Shown here: positions 16,151 through 25,668 of the stretch, piece after piece | Numbering within the stretch: position 1 is the first letter of the stretch | How the letters are laid out: every line of letters starts with the position of its first letter | NCBI GenBank assembly: GCA_963743575.1 | Contig: CAVUQC010000007.1 | Span: 930,001 to 994,000, forward strand | Source of the DNA: DASUPK01 sp963743575 | Lineage (GTDB): Bacteria; Actinomycetota; Thermoleophilia; Solirubrobacterales; 70-9 | Length of the DNA: 64,000 bases | Direction of reading: 5' to 3' | Position numbers and translations under genes: made by a program | Notes under the pieces: model-generated | Databases searched by the model: none | Told to the model about the DNA's origin: nothing | The model's input: the letters and a program-made list of their open reading frames with translations, nothing else

Positions 16151-17136
16151 TTGCGAGCCACTTCCGAGGCGAGCCAGGCAGCGGCGTCCTTGGCGAAGTA
16201 GGTGATGATCATGTCGGCGCCGGCGCGGCGGATCGAGGTCAGCGACTCCATCACGGCGGCCCGCTCGTCGATCCAGCCGTTGGCAGCCGCAGCCTTCAGC
16301 ATCGAGTACTCGCCGCCGACGTGGTACGCGGCGAGCGGCGCGCCGGTCGCATCCTTGACGCGACGAATCACGTCGAGATACGGGAGCGCCGGCTTCACCA
16401 TGACGACGTCGGCGCCCTCTTCGAGATCGAGCCTCGCCTCGCGGACGGCCTCGTCGGCGTTCGCCGGATCCATCTGGTACCCGCGGCGGTCGCCGAACTC
16501 CGGTGTCGAGCCGGCGGCCTCGCGGAACGGGCCGTAGAACGCCGAGGCGTACTTGGCGCTGTAGGCGATGATCGGCACGTCGGAGTGGCCCTCCTCGTCG
16601 AGCTGGGTGCGGATCGCGCCGATGCGCCCGTCCATCATGTCGCTGGGCGCCACGGCGTCGGCACCAGCGGCCGCGTGAGAGATCGCGGTCTTCGCGAGCA
16701 GCTCGACGCTCAGGTCGTTGTCCACCTCTCCATCGCGGACGATGCCGCAGTGACCGTGCGAGGTGTATTCGCAGAGGCACACGTCGGTGATCACGACGAT
16801 CTCGGGGTGCGCCTCCTTCAGCGCGCGGACGGCCATCTGGACGACGCCCTCGTCGTCGTAGGCCTCCGAGCCGACCTCGTCCTTGCTCGCGGGGATCCCG
16901 AAGAGCAGGACTGCGCGAACGCCCGCGGCCGCGATCTCGGTGACCTCGGCGACGGCCTCGGAGATCGAGAGCCGCTCCATGCCTGGCATGCTCTCGATCG
17001 GCTCGCGGACACTCTCACCCGCAGTGATGAAGAGCGGCTGGACGAGGTGATCCGCGGTCAGGTCAGTCTCGCGGACCAGATCGCGCAGAGGCTCGGTCCT
17101 GCGGAGGCGACGAAGTCGTGTCGCTGGAAAGCTCAC
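16147..17136 (-). CDS. hemB: Delta-aminolevulinic acid dehydratase
   Basis: Condenses two 5-aminolevulinates to porphobilinogen. About 329 residues. Seen: zinc-site cysteines in DVCLCEYTSHGHCG, Schiff-base lysines in IIAYSAKYASAFYGPFR and VMVKPALPYLD, and PSDMMDGRIGAIR. Start chosen at GTG 17136 (VSFPATRLRRLRR); a TTG at 17166 would overlap the neighbouring gene. Gene order hemB, decarboxylase-like, hemL with 4-base couplings shows one operon. Confidence 0.94.
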   Translation of the reverse strand: MSFPATRLRRLRRTEPLRDLVRETDLTADHLVQPLFITAGESVREPIESMPGMERLSISEAVAEVTEIAAAGVRAVLLFGIPASKDEVGSEAYDDEGVVQMAVRALKEAHPEIVVITDVCLCEYTSHGHCGIVRDGEVDNDLSVELLAKTAISHAAAGADAVAPSDMMDGRIGAIRTQLDEEGHSDVPIIAYSAKYASAFYGPFREAAGSTPEFGDRRGYQMDPANADEAVREARLDLEEGADVVMVKPALPYLDVIRRVKDATGAPLAAYHVGGEYSMLKAAAANGWIDERAAVMESLTSIRRAGADMIITYFAKDAAAWLASEVARK

Positions 17137-17158
17137 ACCGATGATTCTAGGCCCGTGT

Positions 17159-18510
17159 CTAAGCAAACCTTCGCAAGGCCAGTCGCGCCAGCACGAGATA
17201 GCCCACGGTCAGCAGGGCCAGGTGGAGCAGGGGCAGGCCCAGGGCCGGCCCGGAGGACGACAGGGCACCCGACAGGGCGTCCACGGCCGCTCTGAAGGGG
17301 AAGGCTCCGGCGATCACGTGGATCACGTCCAGCAGGCCCTTGCTCACGGTGCCCGACGGGACGAGCGAGATGAACGCCACCGGCAGCGCCAGGGCGAAGG
17401 CGAGCAGAGCGCTGGCTCGCACCTCGCGTGCCGCCGCGCCGATCGCCAGGCCCAGGCCGGATGAGGCTGCACCGGCGAACAGGATCGCCGGGACGATCAG
17501 GTAGATCCGGCTCCAGGCGATCGATTCGAAGGGCGTGATCGCCGCCAGCAGGATCAGCGTCACCACCAGAGCCGCGCCGGTGCCGAGGGCCGCCTTCTCG
17601 ACGAGCAGGGCGGTGCGGCTGACCAGGCCGCGGGTCAGGCGGGTGAAGGTGTTCTCCTCCCGCTCCAGCGCGAGGGAGCCCGAAACGAGCAGAACCGTGA
17701 CGAACAGCAGGGTGATCGCCGCGGCGACGGCGACGGCGAAGGTGTCGAGAGGCGGCACGCTGCCGGCGATCACGTCCTTGTTCACCGCGATCGGCTGGCG
17801 GACGGAGGCAAGCAGGCTGTTGGCGAGCGCCAGGTTCTGCCGGGCAAGCCTGGCGAAGTCGCTGACCTGTCCCACCTTGGCGCGCTGCGCCGGGGGCAGA
17901 CTCTTCTCGACCTGGTTGAGGATCTCCTCGGCCTTGTGCAACCCGAGGATGTGCACGGTCTGGTTGATGAACGGAATCTCGAACGACCCGCCGTTCGCGA
18001 GTATCTGCTCGTAGTTCCCCGCGACGTCGCTGATCTTCTGGGAGAGCAGCAGATTGGCCTGAGTGAGCAGCGAGCGGATCCGGTCGTCGACGACCTGGGA
18101 CTTGAGCGGATCGTCGTTGTTGACGATCACGTCGACGGTCGCGGGCTCGCTCGAGTTGGTGCTGAGCTCGCCCTGGAGCTTGCTGATGAAGTCGGCGGGC
18201 AGGATGAGACCGCCGAGGACGTCCCCGTCCTTGACCTTCTGTTCGACCTCGGCGCGGCTCGAGACGTCGACGCAGTCGATCTTCGCGCAGAGCTGGCGGT
18301 GCGCCTCGTCCTGGCTGAAGCCGCCGGAGCCGAGCTGGAGGCCGTTCCCGCTCGGAATCTGGTTGAGGAACGCGACCCGCGGCTTCTCGGGGCTGCGCGA
18401 GATCGCCAGTCCGATCAGGACGGCGAGCACGATCGGATAGACGACCAGCAGGCCGGTGACGAGCGGCGAGCGGCGCAGCAGCTGGAGGTCCTTGACGAAG
18501 AGCCAGCGCA

Positions 18511-18511
<1 letters not shown>
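17159..18511 (-). CDS. ABC-2 type transporter permease
   Basis: 450 residues. One N-terminal helix (about 18-38) is followed by a large extracytoplasmic domain of about 200 residues, then five or six C-terminal helices: the ABC-2/YhgE-like exporter layout. It starts exactly at the end of the ATPase gene (1-base overlap), giving a two-gene exporter. The substrate is unknown. The external domain has LysR-free, helix-rich composition with no recognisable catalytic motif. Confidence 0.85.
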
Positions 18512-19233
<722 letters not shown>

Positions 19234-19290
19234 CGCGCGGAAAGCTAGCGGGAAGGTCTAAGCGACACGTCGTCTACGCTCCCCCGCCTG

Positions 19291-20070
19291 ATGAGGCTCC
19301 TCTTCATAGGGGACGTCGTCGGCAAGCCGGGCCGCGAGGGACTGGCGGCGACGATGCCCCAACTCCGTGCCGAGTACCTGCCGGACCTGGTCGTCGTCAA
19401 CGGCGAGAATGCGGCCGGTGGAGTCGGCATCACCGAGGAAACGGCGGCGCAGATCTTCGAGGCGGGGGCCCGCGTGATCACGTTGGGCAATCACTCCTAC
19501 CGGCACAGGGACGTCTATCCGTACCTCGATTCCGAGACCCGGATCATCCGCCCCGCGAACTTCCCCAAGCAGAACCCCGGGCGTGGCCACACGATCGTCG
19601 AGGCCGCGGGCATGCGGGTCGCGGTGATCAACCTGAGCGGGCAGATGCACCTGCAGGTCGAGCGCAACCCGTTCGGAGCGGTCGACGAGCTGCTCGAATC
19701 GCTCGCCGGCGCGGCGGACGCGATCGTCGTGGACTTCCACGCCGAGCTCACCAGCGAGAAGGTGGCGATGGGCTGGCACCTGGATGGCCGCGTCGCCGCG
19801 GTGCTCGGCACCCACACCCATGTCCCGACGGCCGACTTCCGGGTCCTCCCCGGCGGCACCGCGCACATCTCGGACGTGGGCATGACGGGCTCGCGGGCCG
19901 GCGTGATCGGCGTGAAACGGGAGCAGGCGCTACGGGCCTTCAAGACGCAGATGCCGGTCCGCTTCGATGGAGCGGACGACGACGTCTGGGTCATGGGCGT
20001 CGCGGTCGAGATCACCGACGACGGGCTCGCTCGCGGGATCGACCAGATCCTCCTCCCCGTCACCTCCTAG
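19291..20070 (+). CDS. YmdB-family metallophosphoesterase
   Basis: 259 residues, usual for the family, which hydrolyses 2',3'-cyclic nucleotides in Bacillus. The dinuclear metal ligands fall at the same positions as in YmdB: Asp8, Glu39-Asn40 in NGENAAGG, Asn67-His68 in GNHSYRH, a His in VDFHAE, and HTH in GTHTHVPTAD. The usual NHTWD reads NHSYR here, so two residues next to the ligands differ. The last 141 bases overlap the 3' end of the convergent membrane gene. Often linked with rny in other bacteria; rny is not in this window. Confidence 0.88.
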   Translation: MRLLFIGDVVGKPGREGLAATMPQLRAEYLPDLVVVNGENAAGGVGITEETAAQIFEAGARVITLGNHSYRHRDVYPYLDSETRIIRPANFPKQNPGRGHTIVEAAGMRVAVINLSGQMHLQVERNPFGAVDELLESLAGAADAIVVDFHAELTSEKVAMGWHLDGRVAAVLGTHTHVPTADFRVLPGGTAHISDVGMTGSRAGVIGVKREQALRAFKTQMPVRFDGADDDVWVMGVAVEITDDGLARGIDQILLPVTS

Positions 20071-21669
20071 GGGCACCACCCCGCTCGCCAACAGGGCGAT
20101 CAGCAGGAAGGGCAGGAACCAAGGGATGTAGAGGTAGAACCAGTGGTCAATCGTGAGCTGCATGGCGATCATCACAGCGGCACCGAGCGCGGCCACGGTG
20201 ATGTGGTCGCGGCGCCGCGGGCGGAACGCCACGTAGACGGCCAGACCGACGACCGCGACCTTGACGACCGCCTGCAGCCAGCCGAGCGAGTGGTCCTGGC
20301 CCCAGATGCTGAAGGGGGAGTCCCGGCCCCCCTGCTCCGCGATCGTCCGGTGCCAGAAGGTCGAGAGGCCGGGGTTCTGGAGTGCCTGGAAGCAGACGAC
20401 GAGGACCGTCAGCGCGAAGGCGATCGTGAACGGGATGATCACCTTCGCATAGCGGCGGAGGATCGATCGTCGCGTGTTCTCCGCACCGCCGGGGGAGCTG
20501 GTGGCCCCATAGGTGGCGAAGAGCGGCCCGAGGGCGAGAGGAGCGAACTTCGTCATCGAGGTCAGGCCGAGCGTGATCCCGCGCGGGATCGGCGCCGTCA
20601 GGCAGAGCAGGGTCGCCGCGAGCCCGAGTGAGACCAGCGCGTCGTTGGTGTTCGACTCCAGCGCGAAGGCGGTGTACGGGCAGGCGGCCCAGGCGAAGCA
20701 GAGCAGGATGCCGAGCTCAGTCCCACGGCGCCCGCGGCGGAAGCGCCGACCCAGCAGGAACAGCGCCCCCATCGTGGCCAGGTCGAAGAAGATCGAGGCC
20801 GCGTGGGCGGCTGGCAGGTCGTCCCAGGTGCCGCTCCAGGGAAGCGCTTGCTCGAACGGCACGTAGGCGTAGTAGGCGACCGGGCCGTAGGTGTCCCCCG
20901 ACTGGTCGTCCGAGGGGAAGTTGTCGTAGATCGGCTTCTGGTCGGCGATCCTGTCGGCGCCGATCACCCCCGAGTACCCGACGTCGATCACGTTTGAGTC
21001 GAGAATGTTCAGGGTGGTTCGCCCGGCGATCAGGACCACCGTCATCACGGCGAGGACGACGATCGGCACCGTAGGCCGCAGGCCCGAGCCCGGTTTGCGG
21101 CGGAACCCGAGCCAGAGGGCGCGCGCGAGGAGATAGAGCAGCGGCGGGTAGGCGAGCGGGACGGAGAGCCCGATGTTCCCCCTGTTGAAGAAGTACTGGG
21201 AGAGCCCGAAGCCGGCGACGATGACGAGGAGATCCAGATGGGCCAGGCGGAACGGCCGGCGCCAGTCGAGCAGGCCCAGGACGAAGATTCCGCAGAGCGG
21301 CAGCCAGATCCAGGGGGCGTTGACCATCCGGCCGAACGCGCCGGGGTAGCCGCGAGCCATGTGCCAGGCGACCTGGTAGCCGGTCCAGGACTCGTCGACG
21401 TTTCCCGTGATCGGGTCGATCACCACCTGGACCACCTCGTCGTCGCCGTTGAAGAAGCCGACCTCCCAGGCGCCGGTGGCGTGGTTCTTGCTCGCCGATG
21501 TGGTCAGCTTCGGGTGCGCCCGCAGCTCGGCGACCGCCTTCGGGTCCTGCTTGGCGAGCTCGATGGCCTTCTGCTGGGTGATGGGTGTGGAATCCGCGGC
21601 TGCTGAGCCCGGCACGAGCAGGGCCGCTGCGAGGACTGCGAAGAGAAAGATGACCGTCGGCTTCGCCAT
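19930..21669 (-). CDS. Secreted PepSY-like domain plus polytopic GT-C-type membrane protein
   Basis: About 579 residues. A signal peptide (MAKPTVIFLFAVLAAALL, cleavage near GSAAA) precedes a PepSY-like region of about 80 residues (AIELAKQDPKAVAELR, DDEVVQVVIDPITGNV). About ten transmembrane helices follow, with features of DUF2029-like glycosyltransferases: an acidic external loop YDNFPSDDQSGDTYGPVAYY and a central TSMTKFAPLALGP. Predicted to move lipid-linked sugars outside the membrane (inference). The ATG at 21669 lies inside a structured repeat. The acidic C-terminal tail overlaps ymdB antisense. Confidence 0.7.
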   Translation of the reverse strand: MAKPTVIFLFAVLAAALLVPGSAAADSTPITQQKAIELAKQDPKAVAELRAHPKLTTSASKNHATGAWEVGFFNGDDEVVQVVIDPITGNVDESWTGYQVAWHMARGYPGAFGRMVNAPWIWLPLCGIFVLGLLDWRRPFRLAHLDLLVIVAGFGLSQYFFNRGNIGLSVPLAYPPLLYLLARALWLGFRRKPGSGLRPTVPIVVLAVMTVVLIAGRTTLNILDSNVIDVGYSGVIGADRIADQKPIYDNFPSDDQSGDTYGPVAYYAYVPFEQALPWSGTWDDLPAAHAASIFFDLATMGALFLLGRRFRRGRRGTELGILLCFAWAACPYTAFALESNTNDALVSLGLAATLLCLTAPIPRGITLGLTSMTKFAPLALGPLFATYGATSSPGGAENTRRSILRRYAKVIIPFTIAFALTVLVVCFQALQNPGLSTFWHRTIAEQGGRDSPFSIWGQDHSLGWLQAVVKVAVVGLAVYVAFRPRRRDHITVAALGAAVMIAMQLTIDHWFYLYIPWFLPFLLIALLASGVVPLGGDGEEDLVDPASEPVVGDLDRDAHDPDVVVRSIEADRHLRLEGP

Positions 21670-21755
21670 CAGGCGGGGGTGCATTCGGCCGCCCAGAATA
21701 AGTCGCTTCGGGCTTCGCCCTTCGCTCCAAGATGGAGCGGCCTTGCACCCCCTAA
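21659..21755 (+). repeat. Structured intergenic repeat, copy B
   Basis: Begins GGCTTCGCCATCAGGCG and ends CCCCCTAA. Outer arms GGGGGTGCA...GGCCGCCC (from about 21675) and GAGCGGCC..TGCACCCCC (to 21752) pair. The inner hairpin is GGGC-TTC-GCCC flanked by GTCGCT and TTCGCTC. Its left edge supplies the start codon of the membrane gene (ATG 21669, minus) and its right edge the stop codon of the gtrA-like gene (21752-21754, minus). Confidence 0.8.
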
Positions 21756-22180
21756 TCGTCGAAGGTCCAGAGCTTGTTGCCGATGAAGTTGAACGGCATC
21801 GCGAGCGCCACGGAGATCGCCTGGGCGGGCAGCTCGCTCATTCCCCCTCCGACGAGCAGCTTGAGCGCGATCAGGTTGATCACCAGCGCGAGCGCGCTGA
21901 CGGTGAAGAACTGGGCGGCCTGAAAGCCGGCGTGGCCATGCTTGGCGTCGAAGGTCCAGTGTCGGTTCCACCAGAAGTTGTTGGAGACGGCGACGCAGAA
22001 CGCAAGGATCGCCGACGGGATGTAGTGGATGCTGAACGGCCCGTTCATGATCGCGAACACCACGAGGTTGATCAAATAGCCCGAGGCCCCCACCACGCCG
22101 AACTGGAAGAGCTGCAGCCAGTTCCCCGGTTTGAGCGTGCCGCGCCCGATGCGCTTCGCGGTCTCGACCGGCGGGGTCAT
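21752..22180 (-). CDS. GtrA-like four-helix membrane protein
   Basis: 142 residues with four helices. Matches GtrA/DPMS-type flippase proteins: FGVVGASGYLINLVVFAI in helix one, SNNFWWNRHWTFD between helices two and three, and FNFIGNKLWTF at the end. These proteins help move polyprenyl-linked sugars or act with a glycosyltransferase. Start at ATG 22180, overlapping the upstream gene by 4 bases (ATGA). The neighbour at 19930 is a plausible glycosyltransferase partner. Confidence 0.85.
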   Translation of the reverse strand: MTPPVETAKRIGRGTLKPGNWLQLFQFGVVGASGYLINLVVFAIMNGPFSIHYIPSAILAFCVAVSNNFWWNRHWTFDAKHGHAGFQAAQFFTVSALALVINLIALKLLVGGGMSELPAQAISVALAMPFNFIGNKLWTFDD

Positions 22181-23712
22181 CCCTGAGGCCGTCCGCCGTT
22201 GACCCCGAAGTGCTCGAGGATCACCGGCGCCAGATCCCGGAGCGCCCACTGCGGCTGCTTGTTGGGCCGCTTCGGGCCGCAACCCACGAAGACCGCGGGG
22301 CCCAGCGAATCGCCTCGGCCGAGGGACCCGTGGCTGCCGCCGCCGGCGTGGCTGATCCCGCCCCAATCGACGCATTCATAGCCCTCGGCGGCGGAGATCA
22401 GGATGTCGCCGGCGTGCGGCGAGGTCAGCGCGGACCAGAGCCGGGAGAGCGCATCGGGATACTCCTCCGACTCGAACCGGCCTCGCGTGATGTCCGCGTC
22501 GAGAGCCTCCGGCTCCCCCTTCACTGACCAGCCATTGCCGCGCAGGTCCCGGAGCTGGCCGCCGGGCCGGAATCGGAATTCGCGCCCATCGCGTTCGACC
22601 ACGGCCTCCACCCCCGCGGGATCGTCGAGCCCGACGCCCTTGCGGAGCACGGGAGTGCCGTCCTCCCGCGCAAGCCAGGTGACGATGTCGACCCCGACGA
22701 GGTCGCGCAGCCGCAGGCGGGCACGCTCGTGCGTACCGCCGTGGCGCCGGCCCGTATCGAGGATGTACACGGCCCCCGCCCGTGAGGTCGGGCTCACCGC
22801 GATCTCGGCCTCCTCGGGCCGGTCGGTGTTCGGCTGCAGGACGGCCCAGTCCTCGGCGAGCGCGTCGGCGAGCGGCAGGGCGTGCTCCACGGCGGTCTGG
22901 GCGTGGTCGGAGGTCAGGAGCACGGCGTGCTCCTCCAGGAAGGCGTCCAGCCCGCCTCCCGCCTCGACGATCCGCGTGAACATCGCATCGGCCTTGGCGA
23001 TCGAATCGACCTGCGCCTCGGGGCCATGGCGGTGGGAGTGAAAGTCGTTGTCGGGCAGGCTGAAGAGAAGGAAGTCGTAGGCGCCCTCGGCGACCAGGTT
23101 CTCGGCGACGCAGGCCGAGTACTCGTCCCGGGTGCCGGGGCGAGTGAAGCTCGGGCCGCAGCCCGTCGGGCGGCTGGCGTACAGGTCTCCGTAGAAGAAC
23201 TCGTCGGGCCCCCAAACGGCGTGACGGAAGTTGATCGCCTCGGCGGCCCGTTTGACCAGCCCCTCGAGCCCGAGCTGATGGCGCTGTCGCCCCCGGTAGA
23301 TCAGGAATGGAGTGGCCGCGGTGCGGATCCCGGCGTCACCGAGCGTTTCGAAGACCGTCTCCGCCTGCCAGCTGAGATGGTCGAGGTTCATGTTGTAGAC
23401 GAGGTCATACATCGCCCGGAACAGGCCGAAGGTGCGGGTCGCCTCGAACGAGGAGCCGTACTCGATGTAGCGGCGCTCGAGCCGGTGGTACCAGTTCATC
23501 CCCATCACCCAGTGACCGGCAGGGCCGAGCCCGGTCATCATCTCGGAGCTCGCGACCGGGGTGACCGAGGGGAAGCTGGACACGACATCGGTGACCGCCT
23601 GCCCTCGCTCGACCAGTGCGCCGAAGGTCGGTGCGAGGTCCTCGTCGATCGCGCGCATCAGCATCTCGGGATGCATCGCGTCGACAACGACTAGGACGAG
23701 CTTCCGCGGCAC
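22177..23712 (-). CDS. Alkaline-phosphatase-superfamily phosphodiesterase/pyrophosphatase
   Basis: About 511 residues. Type I phosphodiesterase/nucleotide pyrophosphatase fold: N-terminal metal Asp in LVLVVVDAMHPEM, a nucleophile-region SFPSVTPVASSEMMTG, DNDFHSHRHGP, TSDHAQTAV, and a C-terminal His in ISHAGGGSHGS. No signal peptide is seen, so it is probably cytosolic or exported otherwise. Start at GTG 23712 (VPRKLVLVVVDAM); an upstream ATG at 23871 overlaps the next gene. Coupled to the gtrA-like gene by a 4-base overlap, suggesting a role in lipid or sugar phosphate handling (inference). Confidence 0.82.
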   Translation of the reverse strand: MPRKLVLVVVDAMHPEMLMRAIDEDLAPTFGALVERGQAVTDVVSSFPSVTPVASSEMMTGLGPAGHWVMGMNWYHRLERRYIEYGSSFEATRTFGLFRAMYDLVYNMNLDHLSWQAETVFETLGDAGIRTAATPFLIYRGRQRHQLGLEGLVKRAAEAINFRHAVWGPDEFFYGDLYASRPTGCGPSFTRPGTRDEYSACVAENLVAEGAYDFLLFSLPDNDFHSHRHGPEAQVDSIAKADAMFTRIVEAGGGLDAFLEEHAVLLTSDHAQTAVEHALPLADALAEDWAVLQPNTDRPEEAEIAVSPTSRAGAVYILDTGRRHGGTHERARLRLRDLVGVDIVTWLAREDGTPVLRKGVGLDDPAGVEAVVERDGREFRFRPGGQLRDLRGNGWSVKGEPEALDADITRGRFESEEYPDALSRLWSALTSPHAGDILISAAEGYECVDWGGISHAGGGSHGSLGRGDSLGPAVFVGCGPKRPNKQPQWALRDLAPVILEHFGVNGGRPQG

Positions 23713-23752
23713 GGCTAGGAGGGAAATCCGTATGTCGGGCTCATCAGATGAC

Positions 23753-24208
23753 CTAGCGGAGGACGCGCAGGCCCTCGTGTTTGCGCTCGGCCTGTCGGCG
23801 CCGCGAAACCCAGAGCCACAGCAGGGCGACGAGAACCAGCAGCGAGAACGGCCCCAGGACGAGGCTGACACCGGCGATCACCGCTGCCCCCAGGACAACG
23901 AGGGCGGTGACGCCGCCGGGGGACTGCGCCTGTGGCTGGACCGGGACGCCGCCCTGTTGCCGGCGAACCGCCCCCGAGACCACGTCACGGGTTACGACCG
24001 CAGCCAGGCCGGCGCCGATCACGCCGACGAACAACGCAGGCCAGACGGCCTCGTCCGCCCCGTGGAGCGCAGCGCCCGCGGCGAGCACCCCGAGCGGCGC
24101 GGCGCCTGCGACGGCCCCCCAGGCGGGCATGATCGGCGGCACCACGACCCCGATGATGAGCCCGACCGCGATGGCCAGGCCGAGCCCCTGACAGATGGCG
24201 AGGAACAT
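23753..24208 (-). CDS. Small polytopic membrane protein
   Basis: 151 residues with about four helices and a basic C-terminus (SRRRQAERKHEGLRVLR). The first helix is Gly/Ile-rich (GLAIAVGLIIGVVVPPI), resembling DUF4126-like proteins, but I cannot assign a function. It lies upstream of the phosphodiesterase gene on the same strand with a 40-base gap, so probably one transcript. Confidence 0.6.
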   Translation of the reverse strand: MFLAICQGLGLAIAVGLIIGVVVPPIMPAWGAVAGAAPLGVLAAGAALHGADEAVWPALFVGVIGAGLAAVVTRDVVSGAVRRQQGGVPVQPQAQSPGGVTALVVLGAAVIAGVSLVLGPFSLLVLVALLWLWVSRRRQAERKHEGLRVLR

Positions 24209-24291
24209 GATCGGGGCGCAGGCTACAGGGACTTATCTCAACGCCAGATGAGCTTCACCCCTCCTGACCCGGTCCGCAACACTGTCCAGCG

Positions 24292-25668
24292 ATGAGCGAG
24301 CCGTCCGAGCGGGAGGAGCAGCCGAAGCGGCCGGAGGCACCCCGGCGGCGCGCCCACACCACCTCCCGCGACCTGGAGCGTTACGCGGGACTGTTCGCCC
24401 GGCGAACCCAGGTGATGCGCTCCTCGGCCATGCGGGACCTGATGGCGATCACCGCCAGGCCCGAGGTGATCTCGCTGGCAGGCGGCCTGCCCGACACCTC
24501 GACCTTCCCGTCCGACAGCTTCGCCGCGCAGATGACCCGCATCGCGCACGAATCCTCCGCGGAAGCCCTCCAGTACGGCCCGACCGAGGGCTTCGAAGAG
24601 ACCAAGGCGTGCCTCCTCGAGGTGATGGGAGCCGAGGACATGGCTCCGGACCCCGACGACCTGATCGTCACCACCGGCGGCCAGCAGGCGATCGACCTGA
24701 TCGCGAAGACGCTCGTCAATCCCGGCGATCCGGTGATCTGCGAGGCACCCACCTATCCCGGCGCCGTGCCGACCTTCTGCAGCTACGAGGCGGACGTCCA
24801 CCAGGTGGGCACCGATGAGAACGGCATGCGGATCGATGAGCTCGAGGAGCTGCTCTCGGCGCTGGCTGCGGCGGGCCGCCGGCCGAAGTTCATCTACTCG
24901 GTGCCGAGCTTCCAGAACCCGGCCGGGGTGACCATGTCGGGGGAACGAAGGCGGCGATTGGTCCAGCTCGCGCGGGAGTACGAGGTCCTGATCTGCGAGG
25001 ACAACCCCTATGGACTGCTCCGCTTCGAAGGCGAGCCCGAGCCGACGCTCTACAGCCTCGACGGCGGTGACTACGTGCTCTATCTCGGAACCCTCTCGAA
25101 GATCCTCTCTCCCGGGATCCGGATCGGGTGGGTGGCGGCGCCTCCCCCGATCCTGGAGAAGATCGGACTCGGCAAGCAGGCCGCGGATCTCTGCACGTCC
25201 ACCCTGACCCAGTACTTCGTCCGCGAGTACTTCGCGGAGGGCCGCTGGCGCGAGTACATCGCGGACCTGATCGAGATCTACCGCGACCGCCGCGACGCGA
25301 TGCTCGATGCGCTCGAGCGCCACTTCCCCGAGGAGGCGGACTGGTCCCGACCCGAGGGCGGCCTCTTCCTCTGGGCGACCCTGCCCGAATACATCGACAC
25401 CACGGATCTGCTTGCGAAAGCCTTGCGCGAGAACGTCGCCTTCGTCCCAGGCAGGGCGGCGTACGTCGACGGGCGCGGCGGCTCTTCCATGCGGCTCAAC
25501 TTCTCCGCGTCGGGCGAGGACGAGCTGCGAGAGGGCATCCGCCGCATCGGCGGCGTCATCTCCGAGCAGGTCGCGCTGTACCAGACGATCACCGGGGAAC
25601 ACCGGGTCGAGCCCGATCCGGGCGACGATGAGCCCGGCGGCGACGTCGTGCCGCTGCCGAAGCGATGA
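24292..25668 (+). CDS. PLP-dependent aminotransferase, class I/II (LysN/MocR-like)
   Basis: 458 residues. An N-terminal hydrophilic extension of about 25 residues is followed by a fold-type I core: SLAGGLPDTSTFP, LQYGPTEGFEE, VTTGGQQAIDL, FIYSVPSFQNPAGVTMS, EDNPYGLLRF, and the PLP lysine in LGTLSKILSPGIRIGW. This pattern fits 2-aminoadipate or aromatic/multi-substrate aminotransferases without a DNA-binding domain. Its stop overlaps the ddl start (ATGA), so the two are co-translated. That might supply or drain an amino acid linked to cell-wall building, but the substrate is unknown. Confidence 0.88.
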   Translation: MSEPSEREEQPKRPEAPRRRAHTTSRDLERYAGLFARRTQVMRSSAMRDLMAITARPEVISLAGGLPDTSTFPSDSFAAQMTRIAHESSAEALQYGPTEGFEETKACLLEVMGAEDMAPDPDDLIVTTGGQQAIDLIAKTLVNPGDPVICEAPTYPGAVPTFCSYEADVHQVGTDENGMRIDELEELLSALAAAGRRPKFIYSVPSFQNPAGVTMSGERRRRLVQLAREYEVLICEDNPYGLLRFEGEPEPTLYSLDGGDYVLYLGTLSKILSPGIRIGWVAAPPPILEKIGLGKQAADLCTSTLTQYFVREYFAEGRWREYIADLIEIYRDRRDAMLDALERHFPEEADWSRPEGGLFLWATLPEYIDTTDLLAKALRENVAFVPGRAAYVDGRGGSSMRLNFSASGEDELREGIRRIGGVISEQVALYQTITGEHRVEPDPGDDEPGGDVVPLPKR

